From assembly GCA_003427395.1 (NCBI GenBank), contig BFEA01000380.1, positions 1,055,040-1,080,707 of the forward strand: a stretch of 25,668 nucleotides of DNA. The letters run 5' to 3'. Of this stretch, positions 8,569 to 18,500 are shown piece after piece; positions within the stretch are counted from its first letter, which is position 1; the number at the start of each line of letters is the position of its first letter. The notes under the pieces were generated by a model. It was given only the letters and a program-made list of their open reading frames with translations, was not told where the DNA came from and did not search any database. The position numbers and the translations under genes are program-made. The DNA is from Chara braunii. Taxonomy: Eukaryota > Streptophyta > Charophyceae > Charales > Characeae.

Positions 8569-8638
8569 CGGATGTAATAGATCAGTGGCTTGGGCTAGGC
8601 CGCTGCAAGGGAGAGGTCCAGGATTCAATCCTGATCCG
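8569..8638 (+). ncRNA. tRNA-like module 2, resembles tRNA-Cys(GCA)
   Basis: A box TAGATCAGTGGC at 8578-8589 (10 of 12) and B box GATTCAATCCT at 8622-8632 (9 of 11) are 32 bases apart. CGGAT at 8569-8573 pairs with ATCCG at 8634-8638 as part of an acceptor stem. The anticodon-loop-like CTGCAAG would place GCA as anticodon. The T-arm is about one base short, so it is probably a tRNA-derived element or a decayed tRNA. Confidence 0.5.
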
Positions 8639-8758
8639 CCCTTTACGCATAACATACTACAAATATAGCTGGAGCACATTCAGGAACGGAACGGGTACGT
8701 CCGATTGGAGTGGATGATAAAGTAGTTGGCTACCTTATGACATCTGCTTTGGAGGGGT

Positions 8759-8875
8759 GCAGGTGGGATGGTTGACGGGGGGATGATCATGTAGCGGGTT
8801 ACCTTGGAGACCCAGTTTGAGAGGGGGGAGGGGGGAGGGGGGCAAGGGCTGCAGGTGGGATGGTTGATGGGTAGA
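8759..8875 (+). repeat. Repeated GCAGGTGGGATGGTTGA with G-rich tract
   Basis: GCAGGTGGGATGGTTGA occurs near 8760 and again near 8850, followed by CGGGG and TGGGT. Between them, GAGGGGGGAGGGGGGAGGGG at about 8820-8842 provides four or more G runs that could form a G-quadruplex. Confidence 0.6.
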
Positions 8876-9123
8876 ACCTTAGCAGATGGACTGTCTGCTT
8901 CCCATGACAAATAGTCAATAGTCGGCCCAGTTGATGACACCTGCCGATGACTAAAAGATTGGAGCAACTCCGGAAAATGACGGGTCCAACTACAAGGGCT
9001 GGAGGGGTCTAGTTGAAGACCGAGGTGTAGGGATGGATGGTGGCCATGTACGTGCAGATGAAAGCAGCTAGGTACCTCCAGACGACATACAGCCAACAAT
9101 GACTAGAGTGACAGCAGTACAAC

Positions 9124-9185
9124 GGTTATCTCATCAGGCGGTTGGGTTTCTCAAATCCGTGCACGGGTTCAAACCCGAGCTACAA
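9124..9185 (+). ncRNA. tRNA-like module 3 (SINE-type pol III promoter)
   Basis: A-box-like TATCTCATCAGG at 9127-9138 (10 of 12) is followed 28 bases later by GGTTCAAACCC at 9166-9176, an exact B box inside the hairpin CGGGTTCAAACCCG. The acceptor arms do not pair. It is the third such module in about 780 bases and is probably a SINE head or tRNA relic. Confidence 0.55.
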
Positions 9186-9189
9186 CACT

Positions 9190-9880
9190 TAGCAGCAGAC
9201 TTACACACAACTGGAGAGAGGTCTAGTTGGATCGGATGGTGGCGATGCACCTACTGATGACTAGAATGCCTCTGGGTTGTATTGAAATCGTGGCCAGAAC
9301 AGAACTGATAACAGCTGTGCTAGGTGAGCATACTTGGTTTGCTCAACAGGTTGAAGGCGGGTGGGAGGACGGGGGGGCAGGGGGAATGGGGGCATTAGAC
9401 ACTGCCTGTGGTATCTAGGGTGTGCACAATTAGATCTATACACTGGGGAGCCCAGGTAAAGTGGGGAGGCATTCAGGATCTACCCGTAGGTTTTGTAAAG
9501 ACAACGCCTTGACCTCGTCCCCGCCGCAGTACCAATGCACAAAAAAGCTGAGCACCATATGCCTCTACCCCTTCCGAGCAGCGTCCCTGTTCAATCGTGC
9601 CTTCAACAGGCCCCCAGTCAGATCGTTCTGCCAAGATGGCAGAGGGTGAGAGTCCTGTGTGGTAGACACTGACATAGTACAGGGGGAGTGGAGGTGCACC
9701 TGGGAAAATCGACGAGCTGAGGGGGAGTGGCTCCCATAAGGGTTGAGAGACTGGCTTACCCAAACAAAAAAAGAGAAAACTGAGCTACCAGCCAGGTTGC
9801 CAACGGCCCGGCAGAACAAAGGCCAGGGACAGTCCAGGCCAAACAAACGCATTCAGTTTGGCACTGACACGTTTGGTAGG
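9190..9880. other. No gene recognised
   Basis: The stretch contains G runs at 9366-9390 and several overlapping short open frames on both strands with no recognisable domain. A donor-like GTAAGC on the minus strand near 9754 has no convincing exon. Confidence 0.35.
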
Positions 9881-9888
9881 GGCATTCT

Positions 9889-9894
9889 TTTATT
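9889..9894 (-). promoter_or_regulatory. Possible polyadenylation signal AATAAA
   Basis: AATAAA on the minus strand sits just downstream of the minus-strand exon candidates at 10.5-12.8 kb. A frame open from about 10118 ends in TAA overlapping it. The motif is common by chance; assignment as a gene end is inference. Confidence 0.25.
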
Positions 9895-10565
9895 AAATAT
9901 TTTTTCCCCTCTTATAGAGAGGACTACCCCCGATCCGTGATGCTTCTCCAATGTTTTCATCGAACGACACAAGAAAAAAAATGGCAAAGTTAGGGGACTC
10001 CAATTTCTGGATGCCACCCCAACAACCAGCACGCCAACCTTTTTTTACAGCCCGATAGTATAAGACCGCATTTCTGAAGGAGGGAAGCTCGCACAGGTAA
10101 TTAAATAAAAAAGCAACAAGAGAACAACTCTGGCTTAAAACAGGGAAATTGCATAGCAGAAAGGCATTCCCTCAAAGAGCTCATCATCTGCATGCCACTA
10201 TTCCAAGCTTCGTTTTCAGAGTCACAAAAGGCCCATCACCTACCCATAGGAACAGAGTATTTCAGTCTGAAAATTGGTCTCCCTTCCCCTGCCTGGGTCA
10301 GCATACATTCATTCAGCACACAAGGGGATTGGAACCTATACATAAATTGGCCCAATTTACCTCAGCAGACCAGCGGCACTGCCATTTGATCTTATTAAGC
10401 CAGTCAGATACTACTGACCTCTTCAGTGCTGAAGATTTTTTTTTTCGAAAGGTTATCGATAAACGTCCATGGGCTAAAACCATTGCAGGCGCTCAGAAAC
10501 AGAAAACAGCGGAGGCGAAGGAATCATTTTGGTGCTCTGGGACTCACAAACCAGATACTACGTAC

Positions 10566-10636
10566 CTCATTTCTGAACGCAAGCTGACCACATGGAGGCG
10601 GCAAAGCTCGCCATCGAACACACTGCCATCATCATC
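10566..10636 (-). CDS. Candidate internal exon, unknown protein
   Basis: On the minus strand a pyrimidine-rich acceptor (CTCTTTCATTTATTAG) is followed by 71 bases open in one frame only, beginning DDDGSVFDGELCRLHVVSL, and then by an excellent donor, GAG/GTACGT. It starts in phase 0 and ends in phase 2. Its phase fits the candidate exon at 11145-11204, which ends in phase 0. No domain is recognised. Evidence is splice signals plus open frame; it may be the 3' part of a minus-strand gene separate from the CCCH gene. Confidence 0.38.
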
Positions 10637-11144
10637 CTAATAAATGAAAGAGGATGCACATTGACGCCTGCTGTCTCTTCCCGTGGTCTAATGCCCTGAC
10701 TTCAAAGCCTTGAAGATAGACCCCCTACTATTCAGCATCAGCCAAAAGGAATACCGCTAAGGAAGGAATAAAACGCCATAGGTGCATCTTATGCCGAGGT
10801 GGACACGTACTCGACGCTTTGATACTGTAGTTCCCAGAGAACGGGATGCACCGGCAGCCAGCAGCTCAGGCAAACAAGACACTGGTAAGTAATGGCATTT
10901 ATCAGGGCTTTAGTGAAGATGTAGACAGACAGATGACGCCTATCGACCAACAGCTCCCATATAGACAGTGTTGTTTCATTCATTCCATGCATAGAACTGA
11001 AACCATGAGATGCACACACAAAATGCGATGAAGCAGCCGAAGCAATTTAAAAAAAAATAAAAAAAATAGGCACAAACAAAATGCGATGGCTATCAACACC
11101 TGACATTAACCTTGATGTGCCAGTGACAGCATGCACTTACGCAC

Positions 11145-11204
11145 CTGCCCAAGGACTCTTTCCAGTTGCCGCTCAAACATGTCAGGATAACCTTCAGCAT
11201 ACTC
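11145..11204 (-). CDS. Candidate internal exon, unknown protein
   Basis: Minus-strand open segment of 20 codons, EYAEGYPDMFERQLERVLGQ, ending at the donor CAG/GTGCGTAAG. A nested GTAAGT lies four bases later. The left edge is less sure: an AG precedes GAGTAT, but the pyrimidine tract lies further upstream. Another frame, beginning VEEELMSWS upstream, is also open. The segment is charged and helix-prone with no known motif. It ends in phase 0, as needed to join the exon at 10566-10636. Confidence 0.35.
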
Positions 11205-11418
11205 CTACTCCATGACATCAACTCCTCTTCCACTCAGACATAAGCATGAAAATCCAAAGGATCCATCAAGGACCCCGAAACGTATCTTGGCAAAAAGACG
11301 ATACTCAACAAATTGTAATCACATAAAAAGAGGACACTGCACCCAAGAATCGGCCAGAAGACATTTCAAAAGGGACTCACAGACCATTGTCATTTCCCTG
11401 CCCCACACATCAACTTCC

Positions 11419-11421
<3 letters not shown>

Positions 11422-11460
<39 letters not shown>
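11422..11460 (+). repeat. CT microsatellite
   Basis: About 19 uninterrupted CT dinucleotides, one of several CT tracts in this window. Confidence 0.95.
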
Positions 11461-11461
<1 letters not shown>

Positions 11462-11651
11462 CTGTCTACATCGTACCCATCCAACATTTCTTTCCTCTTA
11501 CAGTGATCCACAATAAGGCTTCAATTTGCCTATCTCAAAGTGATCCACAATAAATCAGGCAAACGCTGACCCAAATGGAAAACCATAATGACGCCCCGAT
11601 TTCTCACATTTTGGGGAGCGAGTCATGACCTAGTGATGCCAATTAGCCGCA

Positions 11652-11877
11652 CCCACATGGCGGTCACCGGCAATTTGACTATTTGGCTTGGAGACCCTAC
11701 GGCACCTGTTCAAAATTGCAGCTCACTCAACACCTCTCACTGAGAAGAAGCCATCTAGTAGCAGTCAGACTCACCCACGTGGCCGTCACCAAAATATGAC
11801 TAAGTGGCACGGAGAGCCCCCTGCACCTTTCCAAAATTGCAGCTCACTAACACCTATCACCGAGAAGAAGCCATCTG
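11652..11877 (+). repeat. Diverged tandem duplication, about 120-bp period
   Basis: Unit one (11652-11757) runs from ACCCACATGGCGGTCACC to GAGAAGAAGCCATCT. Unit two (11773-11877) repeats it with substitutions and small indels. Conserved blocks are AAAATTGCAGCTCACT and GAGAAGAAGCCATCT. Indels that are not multiples of three argue against coding. Confidence 0.85.
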
Positions 11878-12235
11878 ATCTGGTTCATAATGGACACAAC
11901 CACAGGACAAGAAATGGTAGATCTATTCCGCTACGAGAAAGCGGACAAAAATCAAAATCAGAGACTTTGTTCTAGGGCCTGCGCACGCCCCCTTTCTTCT
12001 ATCCTATCTGAACCACGCACCTGGACTCTTTTCCCTACAACTCCTCCCGAGTCCCAACCAAGAACCTTTTCCCCTCATGGACCCCACTTGATGAACAGAT
12101 GATTCATTGCAGCATCAAGCAACTTCCCCGGTGCGCCTAAGTAAGCCCGTCAGTAGCATCGGAATCAGAGAATGAATTCCTGAATTGTACACCACATTGG
12201 CTGACTTTCCGGCGATGCTAGTACACTACCTTTAC

Positions 12236-12297
12236 CTGCGTTAAGCTCCCAGTGATATGCATAGACGACTAAGTTCAAGGATGCATAATACCCACCG
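12236..12297 (-). CDS. Candidate internal exon, unknown protein
   Basis: Minus-strand acceptor (TGTCTCCTCGATGATTGTCTGATCAG), then 62 bases open in one frame only (GGYYASLNLVVYAYHWELNA), then a strong donor, CGCAG/GTAAAGG. The other two frames contain stops. It starts in phase 2 and ends in phase 1. The product is hydrophobic and aromatic but shows no known domain. Its phase does not fit the 11145-11204 exon unless that exon starts later, so an exon may be missing between them. Confidence 0.38.
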
Positions 12298-12643
12298 CTG
12301 ATCAGACAATCATCGAGGAGACAGCACACGAGCGACGAAAGCAAGGTGCACACAATTCGCATGTTCCCTTGCAAACATCAGGATAGACTCCACAACCAAG
12401 CTCTAGTAGCCTCCACCCGTGCCGCCTGAATCATGAGAGAACCTGCACGACACAAACAGGCAAACAAACATTAATAACAAAACGATAGCAGACATTTATA
12501 ACCGACGTTTATAACCGGCATTTGTGGCATACGTTCACCAACACAGCAAGTATACTCAACACTCATGGCACGTATTACTAACTCTCCTTCCTATCTATGC
12601 GTTTCTACTGCCCGCCCGCCCTTGCAACGTCTTTTCCTTTACT

Positions 12644-12661
12644 TTGTGTGTGTGTGTGTGT
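12644..12661 (+). repeat. GT microsatellite
   Basis: About eight GT dinucleotides. Confidence 0.9.
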
Positions 12662-12748
12662 TGAAGGAAATTTCCCTTCAAAGAAAAACATTCCCTCCTA
12701 AAAAGTGGTCTTGAATCTTTCGTTTCGATTCTCTTGTGATCATTTTAC

Positions 12749-12783
12749 CTGTTGCAAAGGAGGCAGCAGCAGTGAGAAACAAT
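12749..12783 (-). CDS. Weak candidate exon, unknown protein
   Basis: A strong minus-strand donor, CAACAG/GTAAAAT, ends a short segment open in all three frames. The acceptor GCACGCAG is poor in pyrimidines. In the frame ending in phase 2 it would join the exon at 12236-12297. The evidence is mostly the donor. Confidence 0.2.
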
Positions 12784-13143
12784 CTGCGTGCACCCCACCA
12801 AAGCCAAAGGTCACTCTCATTGATTGATGGATTATACATTGCATCAAGTCCCCTTTACAGTACAGCTCTAGTCAATGAGCCCGAGGAGAGACATGCACAA
12901 CAGAGTCCAAACAAGTCCAACTATTTGCTTGCAAATCTTATACCCTTCACAGAGATCATGTGACATATCAGCAAGATTCTTCAAAGATACCCATCACAAG
13001 AGCAGATAAACTAATTGCATGGCTGGTACACTTGCTCTCACGTGCATAATGTAAAAATCCAGACCGCTTGTCCTCGGGACATCATTTTAAACTGGAACAC
13101 TTAGCATGGCCCTTGTGCAAGGATGACACGGATATATAATGCT

Positions 13144-13218
13144 NNNNNNNNNNNNNNNNNNNNNNNNNNNNNNNNNNNNNNNNNNNNNNNNNNNNNNNNN
13201 NNNNNNNNNNNNNNNNNN
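13144..13218. other. Assembly gap, 75 N
   Basis: Run of 75 N bases, the only long gap in the window. Sequence composition changes across it, so the order and orientation of the two sides rest on the assembler. Confidence 1.
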
Positions 13219-13247
13219 CGTGGGGGAGATTTCGGGTTGGACGGTAA

Positions 13248-13679
13248 TGGCCACCCTGGTGTGTGTTAGGCTTCGGCGATCGGTGTTCTGTTCTAGAGCT
13301 TCAAGGGTGCCCACTTGACTACCCAATCTTCACGAACAAAGAGATTGATCACTGCGCCAACTGCACAACAGGCCACAGGTCCGCATATGTAGTCCACCTG
13401 CACCCCTTCCTGGTTAGCGACGGGATCTACAGAGTCTACACGGTGATCGCTTCCTCAGTACCCTGGAAGGCTCGAACCCAAGCGCTGGAATCCAAGGCAA
13501 CAATTCAGTGGGAGCAAATCAAGCACGAGTGGAAACAGGTGCGGGGGGCGAGGAACAGCAACGAACCAGGTCATTGGATTAGTCGTGAGGGAATAGACGA
13601 TCCACGAGCTTCGCCATGGACCGAGTGCCGCCCTGGGCAGAGGCATGAGCATCTTCAAGGACTGAGTGAGGAAGCGTAA
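13248..13679 (+). CDS. Unidentified open frame beside the gap
   Basis: Plus-strand frame open from 13248 to TAA at 13677, with no ATG near its start. It may be the 3' part of something interrupted by the gap. The middle reads as a plausible protein (FLVSDGIYRVYTVIASSVPW, then WEQIKHEWKQVRG). A perfect donor, GC/GTAAGT, overlaps the stop, so it could be an internal exon. I recognise no domain. Its last 101 bases lie antisense to the candidate minus-strand exon at 13579-13816, so both are unlikely to be coding there. Confidence 0.3.
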   Translation, partial: WPPWCVLGFGDRCSVLELQGCPLDYPIFTNKEIDHCANCTTGHRSAYVVHLHPFLVSDGIYRVYTVIASSVPWKARTQALESKATIQWEQIKHEWKQVRGARNSNEPGHWISREGIDDPRASPWTECRPGQRHEHLQGLSEEA

Positions 13680-13816
13680 GTGGAGCCAAAGCACAAGCAT
13701 TTCCAGTGGTGATTCTACAGGACCCAATCCCAGACATATCAGATAACCATAAGATGGCTTGTGCAGAATTTCTAAGCTCCACCACTGTCCAGTCAGCAGC
13801 AATTCGCAGGCGCACA
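13579..13816 (-). CDS. Candidate terminal exon of the CCCH gene
   Basis: A strong minus-strand acceptor (CCTGTTGTAGTTTTGCTCAG) opens a 79-codon frame that ends in TAA at 13579-13581. The frame begins VRLRIAADWTVVELRNSAQA and later reads GSCRITTGNACALAPL. Only this frame stays open throughout. It starts in phase 2, compatible with the phase-2 end of the second finger exon, but direct joining would not supply the missing histidine of that finger. No domain is recognised. Confidence 0.35.
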
Positions 13817-15493
13817 CTGAGCAAAACTACAACAGGGGGGCCCTCACACATTCAGTCATTGGGGATCCTGGTCAGATTATTTATCACTACCGTCTTCCCC
13901 CAAACATAACGCACCCTAAAAATGAATGCATACAAGCTATATTTCCGGCAAGATACAGCCAAAATAAGGGTGCGTTATATTCAGGGGAAGACTGTAGCCC
14001 CAGAAAAATCACACCATCAACAAGATGATGAAAGGAGGAAGCACACACATAAGCTCACATAATAAAAGACAAGTTTTGGTCCTAGAAGGCCCATTCCTGA
14101 GACGGCTCAAACTACTATTATCTCCATTAAACAACCAGTGCAACCACGCCTGGTGGCGTCGCACTGTGCACCGAGCTTGTAGCCAAACCCCCAGCAGCAT
14201 GCTTTTTTTGCATTTTCGGCTTTTTGGCTGCCGCTGCCAGTCATTGTGGTCCGGAAGCCCCGAGCCTCCACAATTTTAGGAGCACGTAATGAAGAAAGCG
14301 TGCAAGGCCGGGACCACATACGGGCAGCTTCAGGCCACCAGTATCGCCAGAAAAGTCTAGTTTTCCCACCTTTACCACGAGAAGATGAGGACAGGTGAGA
14401 CTATTTATCGCCAGTATCCCAACAATGACATAATCAACAAACGAGGCCCAGTGCAGCATCGCCCGCACCAGAAAACGAACGGTGGACGATGCAATCGCTG
14501 GAAGAGGGAGTAGGAAGGGTGAGGCATGAGAAGAACAGAAGACAGAATGACAGCCGAAGGCCGCATCTAAGGGCAGTTGTGATCAGTGTAAGGAATTTAC
14601 TTGACAATGTGAATTGCAAGGCAAGGACAAATAAAGAAACATGATTGCAACACGAGAAAAATGGAATGTGCAAATGGAGGCAGCGCAGTAGACAAGGTAG
14701 GAACCATGATTGCCTGAAAAGAGAGAGAGAGAGGAGAGAGAGAGAGAAAGAGAGGAGTGCAGAGCCAAAGAAAGAACAAACAAAAGAGAGAAAGACACTG
14801 AGCGAGCGAGAGAGAGAGAGAGAGAGAGTGGCCTCTCCACTTGTTTTGAAATTAGATAAGGACAGGACGGGACAATACACATACAGCCACAACACCACTT
14901 GCGCTATTACCATCTCCGTTGCAGCTACCGATACTGCCAAAAAGGCTGTTTTGCTACCTTTACGCCAAAATAGTGAAACTGAACACGAGCTTGCAGCCAA
15001 TGGCTGACACCCCACTTTTGTACAGCGGGTTTTTCTGGGAAGGGTCCGCGTGTATAAGTGGATTCAAAACACGCAACCATCAGGTACCTCACTGATATTT
15101 CATCTCCCTTGTGGAATATTTCTGACAGAATGCCGCTCTTACAATTTCGTTTCCAAGAACCCCTCATGGCCACAGGGTGTCTCATGGACATCGTTTAAAA
15201 GCCACACAACCAAACAACGTATGGCACGCCCACAAGACAACACACCTGCAATCTGATCCTCGACTGCATCTCCCATTCGAGAAATCGCGGCACAGTGGAG
15301 CCTGGCAGAACGAACAACATCAGCACACCATCAACACTTATCAGCAATTAGAAAGAAAATTGCTGTCTAAGCTTCTGCTAAAACACGTTTACTTGGCAAG
15401 AAGCTCAACATCCCCCCCATGAGGTGTCTTTCATCATCAAGATTTGACAATGCAGAGTTCCCCGATGCATCGGATTTCGGAACTTCAGATTAG

Positions 15494-15537
<44 letters not shown>

Positions 15538-18500
15538 CACAGATTTTCATTGCCAGCAACAAAATGGAGGGAAGGGAGAGAGGAAAACGGGAGGAAAGGA
15601 AAACTGAGGTAACAGAAATCACAGAGGCAAGATTATTCGCCAAAACTCCATAGACAAATCATGCGGGAATTGCACACAGCAAATACTTGCGTATCGACAT
15701 GTGGCAGACGGCCACGGTGAGAAGGGAACACAGAAGGTTTGTAAATTTTGAAGCGGTCAACAAAAATCACCACATCCATTCCTCACATCCCTACGTCTGT
15801 GCGCTGTATACCACATCTATGTAATGTTGTCATGTACAAACGGCTCTATCTTTTACTGACAACACTACATATTTCAGGTGTGAAGGATTTTCATTGCACT
15901 TCCTTCCAGGTGTTTTATCTCATGCAGCTATGACAACCTCCAACCAAAGAGCTACCCCTTGATTTGCCAGAACCGAGAACCACACACCGGACACTGGATG
16001 ACTGAGCCCAAGCCAGCAGATGCAGCCTCCTCAAGGGAGCATGCAGCACAGAAAAAGTCAGCAAGAACAACCAAACGATCGTTCCCTTTCCCTATGCATG
16101 AGCATCGTGGAGGACAGATTCTTTGGTCCCAGGGATCACTACATGGCCGTCATTACGATGGCAAATGAACTAGATAGGTGAGGACCATGCCATACAGTAC
16201 AAATATGAGTAATAGTAATCAACAGGTACACAGACAGCCAGAGAAAAACAAAACATGGAATGAGTAAAACGGACAGACCCCCTCAAGTTAAGATTTCGGG
16301 TGTCTAGACATAGCACAAGCGTCGCGAGGAGGATGGCGAATGGGGGGGTGCAAAGAGGGAGGGGAGGGGGGAGGGGGGGGAAAGGGGAAGAGAGGGGGAA
16401 GAAGGGGTTGCTTCGGTTGAGGCAAGTAACGAGTGGAAATTATTCACATACCATATGTCCGGAGTATTTCCTCTGTTTGAAGCCAGACAAGGTTGCAAAA
16501 CGGACAAAGAACCAAGCAGTTCAAGAGTATCAGTATGCCAAAAGCATCACCATGCTACAACCAAGCAGAGCTGAGATTTGCCCCAAAATCATAGCCAATT
16601 CAAAAGTGCCCAGCTTCCCAAAAAAAACAGCATCATCGTCTCAACACCAGGACCAAAACCACTCGAGCCCGAGGAGCCAAAGCACATCCAATGTTTTGAC
16701 AACGAACACTGCGCAAACCGGCTCCATCTTTGGATCCATCACCTCAGTTCAAAGGCTTACCTTACTCCCGAAACGCACTCACAAGGAGAACTGGCCGCCA
16801 CTGGACTTCCCCAAAATGAGTTCGGGTCACTGTTACCGCAGTTAGTTCACACCAACAACGACTGCCATCTCTATTGAAAAGATGGGACCACACACCTAAA
16901 AATCAAGGTACTACAATTCAACGTCATGAACCCAGCATGACCACACTTGTGACAGCGGCGGAGTTCCTACAAAGACTTCCCCCCCCCCCCCACCCCTATG
17001 CACATACTCTAGCAGGCATGCCGTCCTTCTGGAAAGAGTAGACGAGAACTAAATGCCGCAAGGTGTCAGTGGAGAGACCAATACTGCATATTCACTCAAA
17101 AAAACGACTGCACATCACACCCAGCCCACTTCGCTAAAAAAAAAACAAGCTATCTCTATTCCATTTCATGAGATCAAGCATAGTCGCACGTCAATTGAAA
17201 CCCATCCCATCAGTTTCAAGTTCACACAATACCCGAATACGGAACAACACTCTCCGCATTTCCAATATAATGTAACCCAACTTCGCTCATCAGTATATCA
17301 AACTGTAATGTTTGACTGCATTTCCGATACTGAAATGGACGGGTTAGGAAGACCCCAGAAAGACAAATCGCATGCTTCACAAACCGTTAGGAGAACTGAA
17401 GGAAACCGAGCTTTCAAGGTTTTTGCAATTCAGACACAGAAGGAAAAAGAAGAGGAGAAACCTCACCTCATGTGAGTCAGAACCAGTCGTGGAGTGAGAG
17501 TATCTGCACACAACAATTCCAAACAGGCAAATCAGAAGGGCTAAACAAACATCCTAACGAGGGCTACATCCCCAACCAATCATTCATCATCCAGCCGTCA
17601 ACAATCACTACCATCTTCCCCCGAACATAACACACCCTGATAATGAATGTATCAAAGCTATTTTCCGGTCACATACAGCCAAATGTTCCGAGGAAGACGG
17701 TAGGAACCTCCGCACACAATACTTCCAGGACGCTGAGGGGTAGCCACACTGGAAGGAGTTGGACATTCAGACAGCACATCAACCATTTCAAACGGATGCG
17801 CCTCTTCCTCACCATGCCCACTCGTTGGGGCAGCCGTTCGCTGCGAACTCAATCTCAGTAATATGTCAAGAAAGAGCTATGCTTCCCTCAGCAACCAGAC
17901 GTTTCCCTCCTCAGGTTCCCCCTCAGCACAGCACGCCCAACTGACAACATCAGACAGCGAAATTTACGGACATAACAGCAAACTTGAAACATAAGGAAAA
18001 CTCCAGAAGCACATTTCACAAGGACGGTGATGCTATCAGACCCAAATTTACGGACATAACAGCAAACGAAGTATTTAAGCCCCATCCTTTTGAGGCACAT
18101 TCCCTGACACTTCTCATGAACGTGACTTGGTTCAACCATCGACACAAAGAGATGAGAGGACGAGCCATTTCCTGACCTGCAGGATGGACCTCGGTGGCAC
18201 CTTCCAGCAATGAAATCTCTGCACATCTCTGGACTCTGCATCTGGACAGCACATCCATTTCCATAATGGGCAAATTACACATTTCCGTTAGACAGCGTAC
18301 CAGGCACCCGATCCATTTCCATCAGGGCCAAACTGCACTTTTCTGCCACAGAATGTGTCAGGATCACAATCCATTTCCACCAGGGACGAACTGCACTTTT
18401 CCGCCGAACAACACATCACAGAACCGCAATGTGTTCATTGCACCACACTGGAGGCATCAACCTACTCATACATCAGGGGTGTTCTCTCTTTAGAGCAGTG

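Noticed and set aside
8406-9185. Functional tRNA genes
   Set aside because: Boxes are present, but acceptor and T stems do not close well in any of the three modules.
14434-15015. 193-residue minus-strand open frame
   Set aside because: Most of it is Ser/Leu repeats from the GA/CT microsatellites, and the rest lacks any domain.
16300-16845. 181-residue plus-strand open frame
   Set aside because: It is antisense to the exon candidate at 16761-16829 and has the K/S/T/Q/P bias expected from A/C-rich non-coding sequence; its start lies in a G-rich tract.
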